Notes: generated by a model not told the origin, from the sequence alone. A stretch of 64,000 bases of DNA from Thalassolituus maritimus (GCF_900156675.1 NZ_FTOH01000006.1:62001-126000); one strand, 5' to 3'. Numbered from the stretch's first letter, positions 29,013 through 39,658 are shown. Numbers and translations are program-made.

Positions 29013-31004
29013 ATGTCATTAATCAAAAGTCTGAGCATCCGCGCAAAGCTACTTTTACTCATAGGACCATTGCTGGCAGCCCTGGTGCTGACTGACATAC
29101 GCTTATTGCAGTCGATGAGCGCTCGAATTACAAGCTTCAGTCATATCGAAGTGCTTGTCACCTTGACCCGGCTCAATAGTAACCTTGCCCATGAAATGCA
29201 GAAAGAGCGGGGCATGTCTGCGGGTTATCTTGGGAGTGGCGGGAATTCCTTTGCGCAGGCGATTGTTAAGCAGCGCCAGCTTGTGGATACCCGCCGGGTG
29301 GATTGGGAATCTTATATCCGTGACCATTCATTGAAAGATTATCCGGGGGTTCAGCAGGAAATTGAGGCGGCGGAAAAACGCCTTGAACGCTTGGCTTCTA
29401 TGCGTAAATCCGTCACTGACCAATCGGTCGAACTGGGAGAGGTGCTTAAGTTCTATACTGGTACCATTGCACATCTTCTGAGTGTACCCGCGCAAGCTGC
29501 GCACTATTCTGAGGATGCAAAGGCTACGCTTGATCTCTCCGCATACTATTCATTCCTCCAGGGCAAAGAGCGTGCAGGCATCGAGAGAGCCGTGCTTAGT
29601 AACGCTTTTGGTGCAGATCAGTTTAAAGGTGCTCTGTATTCGCGCTTCGTTCACCTGGTTGCTGAACAAGAGAGTCACTTCCGCGAGTTCGCCGCGTTCA
29701 CTGATGGTGAAGGGGCGGCATTGTGGGAGCGCTTTAACGCCAGCGAAGAAGTTACTGAAGTTGAGAGGTATCGTGACACCGCCCACAGGCAGTCTGCCAC
29801 TGGTGGATTTGGTGTGAAGGCTGCAGATTGGTTTGCGGCCTCAACAGAGCGCATTAATAAACTGAAGGAGGTCGAAGATACCTTATCAGGCGCTCTGATC
29901 AACAATGCCAAAGCTGGCGGGGTGCTGGCTCAGAGTGAGTTTGTAGGTATGTTGACTATCGCAGTTGCTGTTGTGGCAATATCTATTCTGCTGGTTTGGC
30001 TGATCGTCGCTATGCTGGTCAATCAGATCAGAGAGGTTGTGCAGGGCCTGAAGCGGGTTTCTGACAATCTGCAGCTTGATACCCCAGCCATCATTCATAC
30101 TGACGACGAACTCGGCGCAGCAGCGAGGGCCTTTAACAGTATGCAGGCACAGATTGCGGATATGATCCGCTCCATCGACAGCACATCGAAACAACTGTCT
30201 TTGATTGCTATTCAGAACCACGCGACGATCTCGCTCAGCACCAAAGGTATGAAGCAGCAACAGACCGAAACTGAATCTGTTGTCGAGTCAGTCGGGCAGC
30301 TTGAGATCGCAGCGCGGGATATCGCCGTGAATATTCACAATATGTCCGAGCAGACGGATTCCGCCGATACGACGATCGGGAAAAGCGTCGGTGTTGTGCA
30401 GGAGAGTGTTGGTAAGATCGCCAGTCTGGATGAAACGATGACTTCGGTCGCGGGTGTGATTCGCGAATTGCACGGTCGTAGTGAGTCTATCGGCAGCGTG
30501 TTGAGTGTGATCAAGGCGATTGCAGAGCAAACTAATCTACTGGCACTTAACGCAGCTATCGAAGCTGCGAGGGCGGGCGAGCAGGGGCGTGGTTTCGCTG
30601 TTGTTGCTGATGAGGTCCGCAGCCTGGCTCAGAGAACACAGGAATCGACGTATGAGATTGAGCAAATCGTCAGTCAGTTCCAGTCGCAGACTCAGGAAGC
30701 GTTTAAAGCCGTTGAGGGCTCAAAAGATGTTGTTACAGGAGCCGTGTCACTGTCCGGTACGCTCAGTCAGGAGTTGTCGATGATCCGTGATGCTGTGGCT
30801 GGTATCCGGGATATGTCAGACCAGATCGCCGCCGCCGCTGAAGAGCAGGTGCAGACCAACGGAGAGGTATCGACGCGCACGAAAAATATCTTCAATATTT
30901 CGCGTCATACCGCTGCAACAGGTAATTTCATGCGTAAAACCGCAGAAGAGCAGCGCGCTCTGGCCCGGACATTACAGGATCAGGCCGAGCGGTTCGTATT
31001 ATAG
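29013..31004 (+). CDS. Methyl-accepting chemotaxis protein with NIT sensor
   Basis: A 663-residue chemoreceptor. A first membrane helix (about 14-30) is followed by a periplasmic NIT domain of about 250 residues, recognisable from [17 protein letters not shown] and the later [21 protein letters not shown] domains typically sense nitrate or nitrite. A second helix (about 310-335), HAMP and the signaling hairpin ([29 protein letters not shown]) follow. ATG 29013 has an excellent AGGAGGGG site. The frame stays open upstream to 28854 with an odd Cys-rich stretch, probably not translated. Confidence 0.92.
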   Translation: MSLIKSLSIRAKLLLLIGPLLAALVLTDIRLLQSMSARITSFSHIEVLVTLTRLNSNLAHEMQKERGMSAGYLGSGGNSFAQAIVKQRQLVDTRRVDWESYIRDHSLKDYPGVQQEIEAAEKRLERLASMRKSVTDQSVELGEVLKFYTGTIAHLLSVPAQAAHYSEDAKATLDLSAYYSFLQGKERAGIERAVLSNAFGADQFKGALYSRFVHLVAEQESHFREFAAFTDGEGAALWERFNASEEVTEVERYRDTAHRQSATGGFGVKAADWFAASTERINKLKEVEDTLSGALINNAKAGGVLAQSEFVGMLTIAVAVVAISILLVWLIVAMLVNQIREVVQGLKRVSDNLQLDTPAIIHTDDELGAAARAFNSMQAQIADMIRSIDSTSKQLSLIAIQNHATISLSTKGMKQQQTETESVVESVGQLEIAARDIAVNIHNMSEQTDSADTTIGKSVGVVQESVGKIASLDETMTSVAGVIRELHGRSESIGSVLSVIKAIAEQTNLLALNAAIEAARAGEQGRGFAVVADEVRSLAQRTQESTYEIEQIVSQFQSQTQEAFKAVEGSKDVVTGAVSLSGTLSQELSMIRDAVAGIRDMSDQIAAAAEEQVQTNGEVSTRTKNIFNISRHTAATGNFMRKTAEEQRALARTLQDQAERFVL

Positions 31005-32258
31005 GCGATAGCTTCGCTTCTGAGCCGACTCAAGCAGTGAGTCGGCGGAGTTCCCTTCGTTGTGCTCTTCCTGAAATACCGACCACCAATCGGTAATCTT
31101 ACCGTTTTCATAGATGGCGATATGGCCAAACTGACGAAACACCGACTCGCTTTGTGTCGGTCTCAGGAAAATATAGTCATCTTCTTCGATCTTCGTATCC
31201 TTCGGAAATCCATACAGTTCCTGATTACTGGACCGGCCATGAAGACGAACCTGCTCCGTTTCCCTTGGGTAGACAGGTTTTGCAAGCCAGTTACCGCCGT
31301 AGATAAAAGCCCCTTGAGATGGAAGGAAGCCAGTCCAGCGGAGAATTGCCGACACAGCAGGTGATAGAGGAATCTCTGGGCGATCTACCTTCTTCAGAAC
31401 AGGCGCGGCTATGTAGGCTGCGGCAATATGATGCTCCAGGGTATCAACATCGTAGTTCTTGGGTTTAACCAATGCAGAGCCAGCCGCGATCTCCGATACA
31501 AAGCTGTTGTCGGTATACATGGTGTAGGTTGAGCTACCGCCAGTATTGAGCGTCAGGTCTTTGAGGGCATCGTTTCCCAACTCTGTTTCTACCGCCCGAA
31601 GAAAGTTGCTATATCGCCCTCGGGCATCTGCAAACGCACGCCGGGCGCCACCGAGAATACCTGGAATGTGTGGGATATGAGCCTCGTAGCCCATTAAGCC
31701 GGTCAGTATCAGGTGGTCTGAGTTCTGAATTATCCGTAAAGCTTCGGTGAACTCACTGCTGCTTCTGAAGCCACCGCGATGCATACCTACGTCGATTTCC
31801 AGGCTGACCCTGATGGTCAGATTGTTCTCCCGGGCGAACTGGCCGTATTGAGCTAATCGGCGAGGGCTATCTATCAGCCACTGCAGTTGAAGATCTGGAG
31901 AGAAGCACATACTGCTGGTTTGCTTTTTATGCCAGTTATAAAAATGACGTGCTGCGCGAATGGGAAGAGGTTTTCCCATCAGAATGTCGGCAGACGGAAT
32001 TTGATTCACGATTTGCAGCAGAAAGGGTAGATGGAAGCACATCAGCCTTTGACTGCCGGTGCGTCGCATAATGTACTGAAGCAATGGAATTGAGGGCAAC
32101 GACTTGGTGACAAGGCGATAGTCGAACCCTTTATTCAGTACGTCGATAAGGTGGTCAATATTTCTATCCAGACGTTCCTTATCCAGTACTAGGGTCGGCG
32201 TGCAGATCTCAGCCTCATGCAAGGCCTCGGTCAGCGCCGTAAAATACAAGTCGTTCAT
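30999..32258 (-). CDS. DSD1-type PLP-dependent enzyme (alanine racemase fold)
   Basis: A 419-residue protein. The N-terminal PLP barrel begins [15 protein letters not shown], with the Schiff-base Lys in [10 protein letters not shown]. The C-terminal part resembles D-serine dehydratase-like/D-threonine aldolase-like enzymes, including a late His-rich metal-site-like segment ([14 protein letters not shown]). It acts on a D-amino acid or 3-hydroxy amino acid that cannot be specified. ATG 32258 follows AGGCGAG; the frame also opens at 32282. Its stop abuts and overlaps the tail of the NIT receptor gene (6 bases). Confidence 0.8.
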   Translation of the reverse strand: MNDLYFTALTEALHEAEICTPTLVLDKERLDRNIDHLIDVLNKGFDYRLVTKSLPSIPLLQYIMRRTGSQRLMCFHLPFLLQIVNQIPSADILMGKPLPIRAARHFYNWHKKQTSSMCFSPDLQLQWLIDSPRRLAQYGQFARENNLTIRVSLEIDVGMHRGGFRSSSEFTEALRIIQNSDHLILTGLMGYEAHIPHIPGILGGARRAFADARGRYSNFLRAVETELGNDALKDLTLNTGGSSTYTMYTDNSFVSEIAAGSALVKPKNYDVDTLEHHIAAAYIAAPVLKKVDRPEIPLSPAVSAILRWTGFLPSQGAFIYGGNWLAKPVYPRETEQVRLHGRSSNQELYGFPKDTKIEEDDYIFLRPTQSESVFRQFGHIAIYENGKITDWWSVFQEEHNEGNSADSLLESAQKRSYRL

Positions 32259-32400
32259 TGCTCGCCTGGGCCAGACGGCCACTTTTTATTGCTATTTTAT
32301 TTTTATTATTACTAATGCATTGGCAATGTTGCCAAACTGGTAACATCATATCCGGCCATTGTTGAAATAGCCAGTTTCCCGCGAACGATTGATCAGCGAA

Positions 32401-32934
32401 TCAGAAGAACAATCCTGCCTCGAGCTGCGCTTCCTCGGTCATCATGTCCCGGCTCCACGGAGGGTCGAATACCAGTTCAACATTGACAGAAGTGACATTA
32501 GGGACTTTTGCGACACGGTATTTCACATCGGAAACCAGAACCGGGCCCATACCGCAGGTGGGAGCTGTCAGTGTCATCCTGATATTGACGTCAGTGCCTT
32601 CGATATCGATTCCGTAGATCAGCCCGAGATCGAGCAGGTTAATCGGAATCTCAGGATCGAAAATGGTGCGCAGGGCCTGTTCAATCTGTTCTTTGTGCAC
32701 CTGCCCATCCCCCGGATCATCGAAGATGATGCTTTCAGACTCAAGCCCCAGCGCAGCCGCATCGGTACCATCGACGCGCATCATGTTGCCGTTCACCGTC
32801 ACCGTATAGTTGCCACCCAGTGCCTGATTGATGGTGACGAAGGTACCTGCGCTGATTGTCGTCGGCGTACCGGACGGCACCATGCGAGCGGGACAATTAT
32901 CGTTGGCAACCACCATTCGACGTTCAATAGACAT
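32401..32934 (-). CDS. sufT: Fe-S cluster assembly protein SufT
   Basis: A 177-residue protein. The N-terminal portion is SufT-specific, and the C-terminal DUF59/MIP18 domain begins EQIEQALRTIFDPEIPINLLDLGLIYGIDIE, with the conserved Cys in TLTAPTCGMGP. SufT assists maturation of Fe-S proteins. It usually follows sufA in SUF operons of this lineage, but here the two are separated by two plus-strand membrane-protein genes and sufT needs its own promoter. Confidence 0.92.
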   Translation of the reverse strand: MSIERRMVVANDNCPARMVPSGTPTTISAGTFVTINQALGGNYTVTVNGNMMRVDGTDAAALGLESESIIFDDPGDGQVHKEQIEQALRTIFDPEIPINLLDLGLIYGIDIEGTDVNIRMTLTAPTCGMGPVLVSDVKYRVAKVPNVTSVNVELVFDPPWSRDMMTEEAQLEAGLFF

Positions 32935-33117
32935 GGATTCAACCTGTGATCTGGATAAAACGCGTATTCTAACAGGATTGGCGATACTTTATTCACTCAG
33001 TTAGCACACGGGAACTGAGTTTGTAGAGTTGTCCGACGAGGGGAAGCAGTTTAAGCTGGCAGAGTTTACAGGGTGGTGGGCTGGAGCCCTGCCACGAGCG
33101 ACAAGGACAGCTACTAC

Positions 33118-34548
33118 ATGATTATCCTTCCCGTTGAGCGGCGCCTGAACTGGAGTCACCCGCCGATTGTTCTGATCGGTATCATCCTTCTGAATATCCT
33201 CGTATTTTTTCTCTATCAGAGCGGCGACACCGAACGTTATATCAAGGCAATTACTGCGTACAACGAGTCGGGGTACCTTGAAGATGAATGGCCACACTAC
33301 CAGACTTATCTAGAACAACAGGGCGACATTGAGCAACTCGAAGAGCTTCGGTCATACCACGAAGACGACATGATTTTTCCGGTCGCAACTGCGGTTGTGA
33401 CAGACCGGGGGTTCTATAAATACCTTGAAGCGAACGGCCCCTCGTTGTTTTACCCGAGCTTTTATTACGAGTGGGTGGATCGTCGCTCTGAGATCAATGA
33501 GCAGATAGACAGTATTAGTAGTGTGCGTTTTGGTGTGAAGCCGAACGACCTCTCGGTGATTGACCTTTTTATGTATCAGTTTCTCCACGGTGATTTTATG
33601 CACCTGATGGGGAACATGATGTTTCTGATGATTTGTGGCTTTGTGGTTGAGGCGGTTCTAGGGCACCTGCCGTTTCTCGGACTGTATCTGCTCGGCGGCA
33701 TTGTGGCTGGTATTTCACATGCAGCTGTGGATTTCACTTCAGAACAACCTTTGGTGGGTGCTTCGGGCTCATTGTCGGCGGTAATGGCAATGTATCTGAT
33801 TGTTTATCGATGGCAGACTATTCGCTTCTTTTACTGGTTCTATTTGATCGTTGGTTACTTCAGGGCACCGGCGATGATTCTTCTGCCGGTGTATATCGGC
33901 AAAGAGCTGATCAGCTTTTATACAGACCCTGACAGTAACGTCGCCTTTATGGCTCATGCTGGTGGTTTTGTTGCTGGTGCATTGTCTGTTGGGGCGCTGG
34001 CTCTGATTCGCCCTGAGTTACTTAAATTCGAATACATCGAAACGCCTGAAGATGATACCGAACCTTATCGCCAGCAACTTGCGGAGATATACGCTGCCAT
34101 TGAGAAGTATCGCTTTGATACTGCTCAGCATCGTATAGAGCAGGCAATTGCGACCTATGGTGAGGAGTTTGAATTACTGCTACTTCAGTACAACCTGCTT
34201 AAATTACGCAGAAATAAGACCTGGCTGGTGAGCCTGAAAAAAGTGCTTCGCTACGAAGGTACTTCAGACGAAGAATTAATCCGTCAACGTGACATATGGG
34301 CAGATATCCGGCCTTACCTTAAGCATATTGATTCAGAAACGCTGGCGATCTGTGGCTCAAATTTCTCTCACTTAGAGGATCTCAGTTTCTCAGAAGAGAT
34401 CTTTTCTCTATTGAAAAAGCGCAACGCAAAATCATCTGAATTAAGCCGGGTGGCGACCAGCCTGGCCAAAGCGCACAGCCGTCAGAACCGGGCAGATAAA
34501 CAGCAATACTATGTGAGTGTTGCCGAACAACTGGCGATGGGGGCATAA
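33118..34548 (+). CDS. Rhomboid family intramembrane serine protease
   Basis: A 476-residue membrane protein. After a first helix (about 15-33) comes a soluble loop of about 110 residues, then the rhomboid core. HGDFMHLMGN contains His162 and Asn166 of the oxyanion site, GASGS holds nucleophile Ser216, and AHAGG holds catalytic His280. A cytoplasmic C-terminal helical domain of about 170 residues looks TPR-like (FDTAQHRIEQAIATYGEEFELLLLQYNLLKL). ATG 33118 follows AAGGA. It forms a two-gene unit with the zinc-finger membrane protein. Confidence 0.92.
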   Translation: MIILPVERRLNWSHPPIVLIGIILLNILVFFLYQSGDTERYIKAITAYNESGYLEDEWPHYQTYLEQQGDIEQLEELRSYHEDDMIFPVATAVVTDRGFYKYLEANGPSLFYPSFYYEWVDRRSEINEQIDSISSVRFGVKPNDLSVIDLFMYQFLHGDFMHLMGNMMFLMICGFVVEAVLGHLPFLGLYLLGGIVAGISHAAVDFTSEQPLVGASGSLSAVMAMYLIVYRWQTIRFFYWFYLIVGYFRAPAMILLPVYIGKELISFYTDPDSNVAFMAHAGGFVAGALSVGALALIRPELLKFEYIETPEDDTEPYRQQLAEIYAAIEKYRFDTAQHRIEQAIATYGEEFELLLLQYNLLKLRRNKTWLVSLKKVLRYEGTSDEELIRQRDIWADIRPYLKHIDSETLAICGSNFSHLEDLSFSEEIFSLLKKRNAKSSELSRVATSLAKAHSRQNRADKQQYYVSVAEQLAMGA

Positions 34549-35895
34549 ATGAAGTACTGCAAATATCATCCTACAGACGCCGCCACCTGGTACTGTACTC
34601 ATTGCGACAGTCGGGTATGCGATACCTGCACACAGGAGTCTGAAAGGGGGGAGGACCGCTACTGCTGCAAATGTGGTGCGACGCTCGAGTCACTGGGATC
34701 TGCGTACACGGCTGAACCCTTCTGGGAACGCCTCTCTGAAACCTTCCGGTATCCACTGACCGTTCCGGTTATGACTCTGATAGTTGTACTGTCTGCAATC
34801 AGCGGTGTTCTGTTCTTTGTACCTATCGTGGGTGCCGTGGCTGGGCTGATCTCGGCGGGTATTCTTACCAAGTACAGCTTTCAATGCCTGGAAGAGACGG
34901 CCGCGGGAAATATGTCTCCCCCCGATCTTAGCGAAGCTTTCTCGGGTGGCATCGTGATTATTTTCAAAATGATTGGTTTGATTATCCTGATTACCGCAGG
35001 TGGGATCGGCTCATATCATTATCTGGGGGCAGGGATTACCGGGCTACTCGGAGCCTTGGTTGTTCTCAGTATTCCCGCCTTTCTTATTAATTTTGCGTTA
35101 ACAGATCGCGTACTGGTGTCGTTCGCGCCACAGAATATATTGCGTATCGTCAGTGCTGTGGGCTTACCGTACGGTATTCTGATTGGCCTTCTTTTACTGA
35201 TGAGTTCGTCTGTTGGTTTGCTTTCTTACATGGTCTTCTCTGGATTCGAGTGGGCGAGCATGATTCTTCAGTCAGTCATTTCTAATTTCTATATGGTGGT
35301 TATATTTCACCTCCTCGGCTACGTGGTTTTCCAGTATCAGGAAAAGCTTGGTTTCTACGCACGCGCACAGACAGGAGATGCTCCGGTATACCGCAGCGAA
35401 GTAGAGCGCAGCCGTGCGAAGATCAGTGTTCTGATCAAGGAAGGCGACTATGAGGGCGTCAATCGCTTATATAAGAAGACACTGGATCGTAATGGGCTGG
35501 ACCTGTCGTTCAATGATGAATATTTCGAATTCTTAACGGCTACCGGAAACAAAGAAGATCTGCCTGATTTTGCCGACGACTATATGGCTTACAAGCTACA
35601 TAAAGGACACCAGGCCCAGCTTAAGAGAATTTATAACCAGACCCGCAGTGTGGTTCCCGACTTTAAACCGACAAGTCACGAAGTTCGTTTCACTCTCGCG
35701 CAGGATTACGCATCCTTTGGGGATTACCCAGCCGTAATTCGACTGGTGAATGGTATGCATCAGGACTGCTCAGATAATCAGCTATTGATTAAAGCCTATT
35801 CTTTGATGCATGAAGCGTTACAGGCTCTTGAAAAAGAAGAGATGGCATTGCGGTGTAAGAAATTACTTAAACGGCTGGAGGCTCAAGCCGTTTAA
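34549..35895 (+). CDS. B-box-like zinc finger membrane protein
   Basis: A 448-residue protein. The N terminus is a zinc-binding module with paired Cys/His residues (CKYHPTDAATWYCTHCDSRVCDTC, then CCKCG). The middle (about 60-265) has five or six membrane segments, Yip1-like, and the C-terminal 180 residues are helical and soluble with TPR character. It starts on the base after the rhomboid stop codon (TAA-ATG), so the two are coexpressed. It may be an adaptor or substrate of the protease; this is inference from the coupling only. Confidence 0.75.
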   Translation: MKYCKYHPTDAATWYCTHCDSRVCDTCTQESERGEDRYCCKCGATLESLGSAYTAEPFWERLSETFRYPLTVPVMTLIVVLSAISGVLFFVPIVGAVAGLISAGILTKYSFQCLEETAAGNMSPPDLSEAFSGGIVIIFKMIGLIILITAGGIGSYHYLGAGITGLLGALVVLSIPAFLINFALTDRVLVSFAPQNILRIVSAVGLPYGILIGLLLLMSSSVGLLSYMVFSGFEWASMILQSVISNFYMVVIFHLLGYVVFQYQEKLGFYARAQTGDAPVYRSEVERSRAKISVLIKEGDYEGVNRLYKKTLDRNGLDLSFNDEYFEFLTATGNKEDLPDFADDYMAYKLHKGHQAQLKRIYNQTRSVVPDFKPTSHEVRFTLAQDYASFGDYPAVIRLVNGMHQDCSDNQLLIKAYSLMHEALQALEKEEMALRCKKLLKRLEAQAV

Positions 35896-35896
35896 G
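35866..35896. terminator. Bidirectional hairpin overlapping a stop codon
   Basis: CTTAAACGGCT (35866-35876) and AGCCGTTTAAG (35886-35896) form a perfect 11-pair stem with a 9-base loop. It contains the stop codon of the zinc-finger gene and lies between convergent genes, 20 bases before the sufA stop. Confidence 0.65.
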
Positions 35897-35916
35897 CAGA
35901 CCAGTTTAATTGAGCT

Positions 35917-36276
35917 TCAGACGCTGAAACTTTCACCACAGCCACACAGATCTTTGGCGTTCGGGTTGTTGAAGGTAATGGTGCTGTTCAGGCCTTCTTT
36001 GGTGAAGTCGATCACTGTGCCACGGACATAGGCACGGGCGTCTGCTGCAACGTAAAGGGTCACGTCGTCGGCTACCTGAATCGCATCGTCTTCTGACTTT
36101 TCATCATCAACGAACTCGACATCATATTTAAAGCCTGAACAGCCACTCTTTTTGACTGCAAGGCGAATACCTCTCATGTCTGGGTTTTTGCTCAGCTGCT
36201 TACGCACGTGTGCGACTGCTGCCTCCGTCATGGAGACTTCTGCTTTAGCATTTGGATCGTAAGTCTCAATATTCAT
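35917..36276 (-). CDS. sufA: Fe-S scaffold/carrier SufA
   Basis: A 119-residue A-type carrier with the three conserved Cys: KSGCSGFKY and LCGCGESF. It receives clusters from SufBCD and passes them to apo-proteins. It lies 12 bases after sufS as the last gene of the operon. Placement and the SESF-type tail favour SufA over ErpA or IscA; no isc genes are in the window. Confidence 0.92.
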   Translation of the reverse strand: MNIETYDPNAKAEVSMTEAAVAHVRKQLSKNPDMRGIRLAVKKSGCSGFKYDVEFVDDEKSEDDAIQVADDVTLYVAADARAYVRGTVIDFTKEGLNSTITFNNPNAKDLCGCGESFSV

Positions 36277-36288
36277 AGCCGGATCACC

Positions 36289-37512
36289 TCAGAGTAAAAA
36301 CATTTTGGCTTTTTCAAGGCCAGCGAACAGGCGCTCAACATCGTCCATAGTGTTATAAAAACTGAACGAGGCACGAACTGTACCCGGCACCTTAAATTGG
36401 TTCATCAATGGCATCGCACAGTGGTGGCCAGTACGAACGGCAATACCTTGCTGATCGAGCAGAGTACCGACGTCAGCAGGATGAGCACCATCCAGCAGGA
36501 AGCTGAATACGCTCGCTTTATGTGGTGCGGTACCGATTTTACGGATACCGCCAATCTGATCGGCCAGTTCGTTGGCACGCGCGAGCAGGGCATTTTCATG
36601 CTGCTCCAGAGCAACACGATCCAGACCATTCAGGTAATTCACCGCGGCGGCTAAACCAATAGCACCGGCAATGTTTGGCGTGCCGGCTTCAAATTTAAAG
36701 GGCAGAACATTGTAGGTTGTGCCATCGAAAGAGCAGTGCTCAATCATTTCGCCTCCACCCTGATAGGGCGGCATGGCATTCAGTAATTCTTCTTTGCCGT
36801 ACAGCACACCGATACCGGTCGGGCCAAACAGCTTATGACCAGAGAAAGCGTAGAAGTCGACACCAAGAGCCTGAACATCAACGTCCCAGTGGGCAACGGC
36901 CTGGGCACCATCAACCAGCACTTTGGCACCCACATCGTGAGACATCTTAATAATGTCAGCGACGGGGTTAATGGTACCTAATGCGTTGGACACATGAACA
37001 ACGCCCACTAATTTCACTTTCTCGTTGAGCATGGAAGTAAATGCGTCCATATCCAACTCGCCGTTATCTTTTACCGGAATAGGGCGAAGAGTTGCACCTG
37101 TCTGCTCACACAGCATCTGCCAGGGAACGATGTTGGAATGGTGCTCCATGCCCGTGACCAGTATTTCGTCACCGGCTTTGATATTCTGACGGCCCCAGGT
37201 CGCGGCGACCAGATTAATCGACTCGGTTGTGCCACGGGTCCAGACGACTTCTTCTGACTTATTCGCGTTTAAAAATGCCTGCAGGGTTTTGCGTGCGTCT
37301 TCAAACTGCTGAGTCGCGCGATCACTAAGGGTGTGAGCGCCGCGGTGGACGTTTGAATTATTCAGGCGATAGTAATCACTCAGCGCATCGATAACGCACC
37401 GCGGCTTTTGAGTGGTCGCCCCGTTATCAAGGTAAACCAGTGGCTTGCCGTTCACTTCCTGATGAAGTGCCGGAAATTGTACACGGATGTCGTCAATCAG
37501 CGCCTGAGTCAT
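36289..37512 (-). CDS. sufS: Cysteine desulfurase SufS
   Basis: A 407-residue PLP enzyme that mobilises sulfur from cysteine as a persulfide. The PLP lysine is in FSGHKLFGPTG and the active-site Cys in RTGHHCAMPLM; the short spacing around it is that of class II (SufS-type) desulfurases. It is tightly packed, 2 bases from sufD. Neither sufE nor sufU was found next to it, so the sulfur acceptor must be elsewhere. Confidence 0.95.
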   Translation of the reverse strand: MTQALIDDIRVQFPALHQEVNGKPLVYLDNGATTQKPRCVIDALSDYYRLNNSNVHRGAHTLSDRATQQFEDARKTLQAFLNANKSEEVVWTRGTTESINLVAATWGRQNIKAGDEILVTGMEHHSNIVPWQMLCEQTGATLRPIPVKDNGELDMDAFTSMLNEKVKLVGVVHVSNALGTINPVADIIKMSHDVGAKVLVDGAQAVAHWDVDVQALGVDFYAFSGHKLFGPTGIGVLYGKEELLNAMPPYQGGGEMIEHCSFDGTTYNVLPFKFEAGTPNIAGAIGLAAAVNYLNGLDRVALEQHENALLARANELADQIGGIRKIGTAPHKASVFSFLLDGAHPADVGTLLDQQGIAVRTGHHCAMPLMNQFKVPGTVRASFSFYNTMDDVERLFAGLEKAKMFLL

Positions 37513-37514
37513 TC

Positions 37515-38831
37515 TTACAGCTCTCCAGAGAGTTGAGCGGACAGATCGTCATCACGACCGAAGCGTTTTGCCAGCTGTGGGCGTAACCAAAGGCCCAGAG
37601 CTTCGTCGTTCAGACTATTCAGAAGTTCGTTAATAAAACCGAAGCTCAGCATGACCTCTGCATCGGCGGCACTGATGCCACGGCTCTGAAGATAGAAACG
37701 TTCCTTTTCTTCAAGCTGGGCGACGGTGGCACCGTGAGCGCACTGAACGTCATCTGCGTAGATCTCAAGCTCAGGCTTGGTATTGATCTCGGCGGTGTTT
37801 GTCAGCAGCAGGTTTTTGTTGCTCAGCTCTGCCAGTGTTTTCTGGGCATCCGGATGGATATGAATTCGGCCGTTAAAGGTCGCCTTGGCTTTATCGTTCA
37901 TAATGCCGCGGAACACCTCGTCGGTCGTGCAGTGCGCTACTTTGTGTTCAACGCATGTGTGAAAATCAATGACCTGTTTATTCTGCGGAACGTAGACACC
38001 GTTCATTTCGCAGTGCGAACCGCCGACATTATGGTTCACGATAATGTCATTGCGGGTGAGGGCAGAACCCAAACCTAAATGAAAACCTTCGTAACGCGAA
38101 TCACGCTGCAGGTCGATAAAAGTGCCACCAATATGAAACGCAGACTCTGCCATCAGTTGTAGGCGGTAATGCACCAGTTTTGCGTTATCGCCAACGCGGA
38201 TTTCAGTCACTGCGTTGGTGAAATTATTCTGCTTACCATCGACAGTATCGTCACCTGCATAGTGCTCGATGACAGTCGCTTCAGAACCCTGCTCGAGAGC
38301 GATCAATAAACGGGTATTAACGGTAAACGGTGCATCGCCTGCGGTGTTGGCGTAAACAATGTGCAGCGGGTGCTCGAGACGCTGGTTTTTCTCGATCAGA
38401 ACAAACAGCCCATCGTTGATGCTGGCATCGTTGAGGTCGGCAAACAAATGTCCACGTTCACCTTTTACATTGCCTAATAGTTCACGAATGGCTTCCTGCT
38501 GTTCCGGGCGAGCGTCACGGAAACGAACGACCAGCTCAAGTGCAGCAGCGTCTGATGCGGAAGTATCCAGCTCGCCGTTAGCAACGACAAGGCGATTAGC
38601 CTGTAGACCCGGAACAACCGGTGCATGCGCCTGAGCGTGCGGAGCACTGTTGGCAAAACCGATTTCAGTCAGGTTATACAACGAAGTGTATTTCCAGTCT
38701 TCGGTTTTACGGGTCGGTAAAGTCGCTTCAGCGAAAGCTTGCTGGCCGCGCTCATTTGTTGATTCGAGCCATGCCAGTGGGCTGATGCCTTTTGCAAGTT
38801 CAAGCTGCTGGGCAATAAATTCAGCGGCCAT
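37515..38831 (-). CDS. sufD: SUF complex scaffold subunit SufD
   Basis: A 438-residue beta-helical protein, partner of SufB in the SufBC2D complex. GSHCEMNGVYVPQNKQVIDFHTCVEHKVAHCTTDEVFRGIM is the typical SufD core, and HGATVAQLEEKERFYLQSRGIS near the C terminus contains the conserved His. ATG 38831 lies 1 base after the sufC stop; longer frames extend into sufC and are not used. Confidence 0.95.
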   Translation of the reverse strand: MAAEFIAQQLELAKGISPLAWLESTNERGQQAFAEATLPTRKTEDWKYTSLYNLTEIGFANSAPHAQAHAPVVPGLQANRLVVANGELDTSASDAAALELVVRFRDARPEQQEAIRELLGNVKGERGHLFADLNDASINDGLFVLIEKNQRLEHPLHIVYANTAGDAPFTVNTRLLIALEQGSEATVIEHYAGDDTVDGKQNNFTNAVTEIRVGDNAKLVHYRLQLMAESAFHIGGTFIDLQRDSRYEGFHLGLGSALTRNDIIVNHNVGGSHCEMNGVYVPQNKQVIDFHTCVEHKVAHCTTDEVFRGIMNDKAKATFNGRIHIHPDAQKTLAELSNKNLLLTNTAEINTKPELEIYADDVQCAHGATVAQLEEKERFYLQSRGISAADAEVMLSFGFINELLNSLNDEALGLWLRPQLAKRFGRDDDLSAQLSGEL

Positions 38832-38832
38832 A

Positions 38833-39594
38833 TCACTCAGCTCCGTTTTCGTTACCGTTTTCCAGCCAGCCGTAGCCTTTTTCTTCCAGCTCCAGCGCGA
38901 GTTCTTTACCACCGGATTTTACGATGCGGCCATTCGCCAGAACGTGAACATAGTCTGGCACGATGTAGTCGAGCAGACGCTGGTAGTGGGTCACCACAAT
39001 AAAGCTGCGGTTAGCATCGCGCATTGCGTTTACACCATCAGCGACCACCTGCAGTGCGTCGATATCCAGACCTGAGTCGGTTTCATCAAGAATGCACAGG
39101 CTTGGTTCCAGTAACATCATCTGCATGAGTTCGTTGCGCTTCTTCTCACCACCAGAAAAACCTTCGTTAACGCCACGCTTGAGGAAGCTCTGATCGAGGT
39201 TTACTGCTTTGCACTTTTCACGAGCAAGTTTTAAAAACTGAACAGAATCTAACGCTGGCTTACCTTGCTGTTCGCGTACGGCGTCCACAGAGGCTTTCAG
39301 GAATTCGAGGTTTGATACGCCAGGAATTTCGACCGGATACTGGAATGCCAGAAACAGACCTTCGCGAGCGCGCTCTTCTGGATCAAGATCGAGAATATCT
39401 TTGCCATTCAACGTGGCCGAACCACCAGTGACTTCGTAGCCTTCTCGACCCGCCAGTACGTTACCCAGGGTACTTTTACCGGCACCGTTCGGACCCATGA
39501 TGGCGTGTACTTCACCCGGGCCGATGTTCAGGTTCAGGCCTTTGAGAATGTCTTTTTCTTCAACGCTGGCCTTGAGGTCTTTAATCTCGATCAT
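38833..39594 (-). CDS. sufC: SUF complex ATPase SufC
   Basis: A 253-residue ABC-type ATPase. Walker A is GPNGAGKSTLG, the signature motif FSGGEKKRNE, Walker B CILDETDSGLDIDAL, and the switch His is in VVTHYQR. It powers conformational change of SufB-SufD. sufB lies 330 bases upstream instead of the usual tight spacing because two palindromic repeat elements occupy the gap. Confidence 0.96.
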   Translation of the reverse strand: MIEIKDLKASVEEKDILKGLNLNIGPGEVHAIMGPNGAGKSTLGNVLAGREGYEVTGGSATLNGKDILDLDPEERAREGLFLAFQYPVEIPGVSNLEFLKASVDAVREQQGKPALDSVQFLKLAREKCKAVNLDQSFLKRGVNEGFSGGEKKRNELMQMMLLEPSLCILDETDSGLDIDALQVVADGVNAMRDANRSFIVVTHYQRLLDYIVPDYVHVLANGRIVKSGGKELALELEEKGYGWLENGNENGAE

Positions 39595-39658
39595 TTCTTT
39601 AACCTTTTGTCTGGTGGCAGACGGTTAGTGTTCAATTTTCAAATTTTGATTTTTCGGT

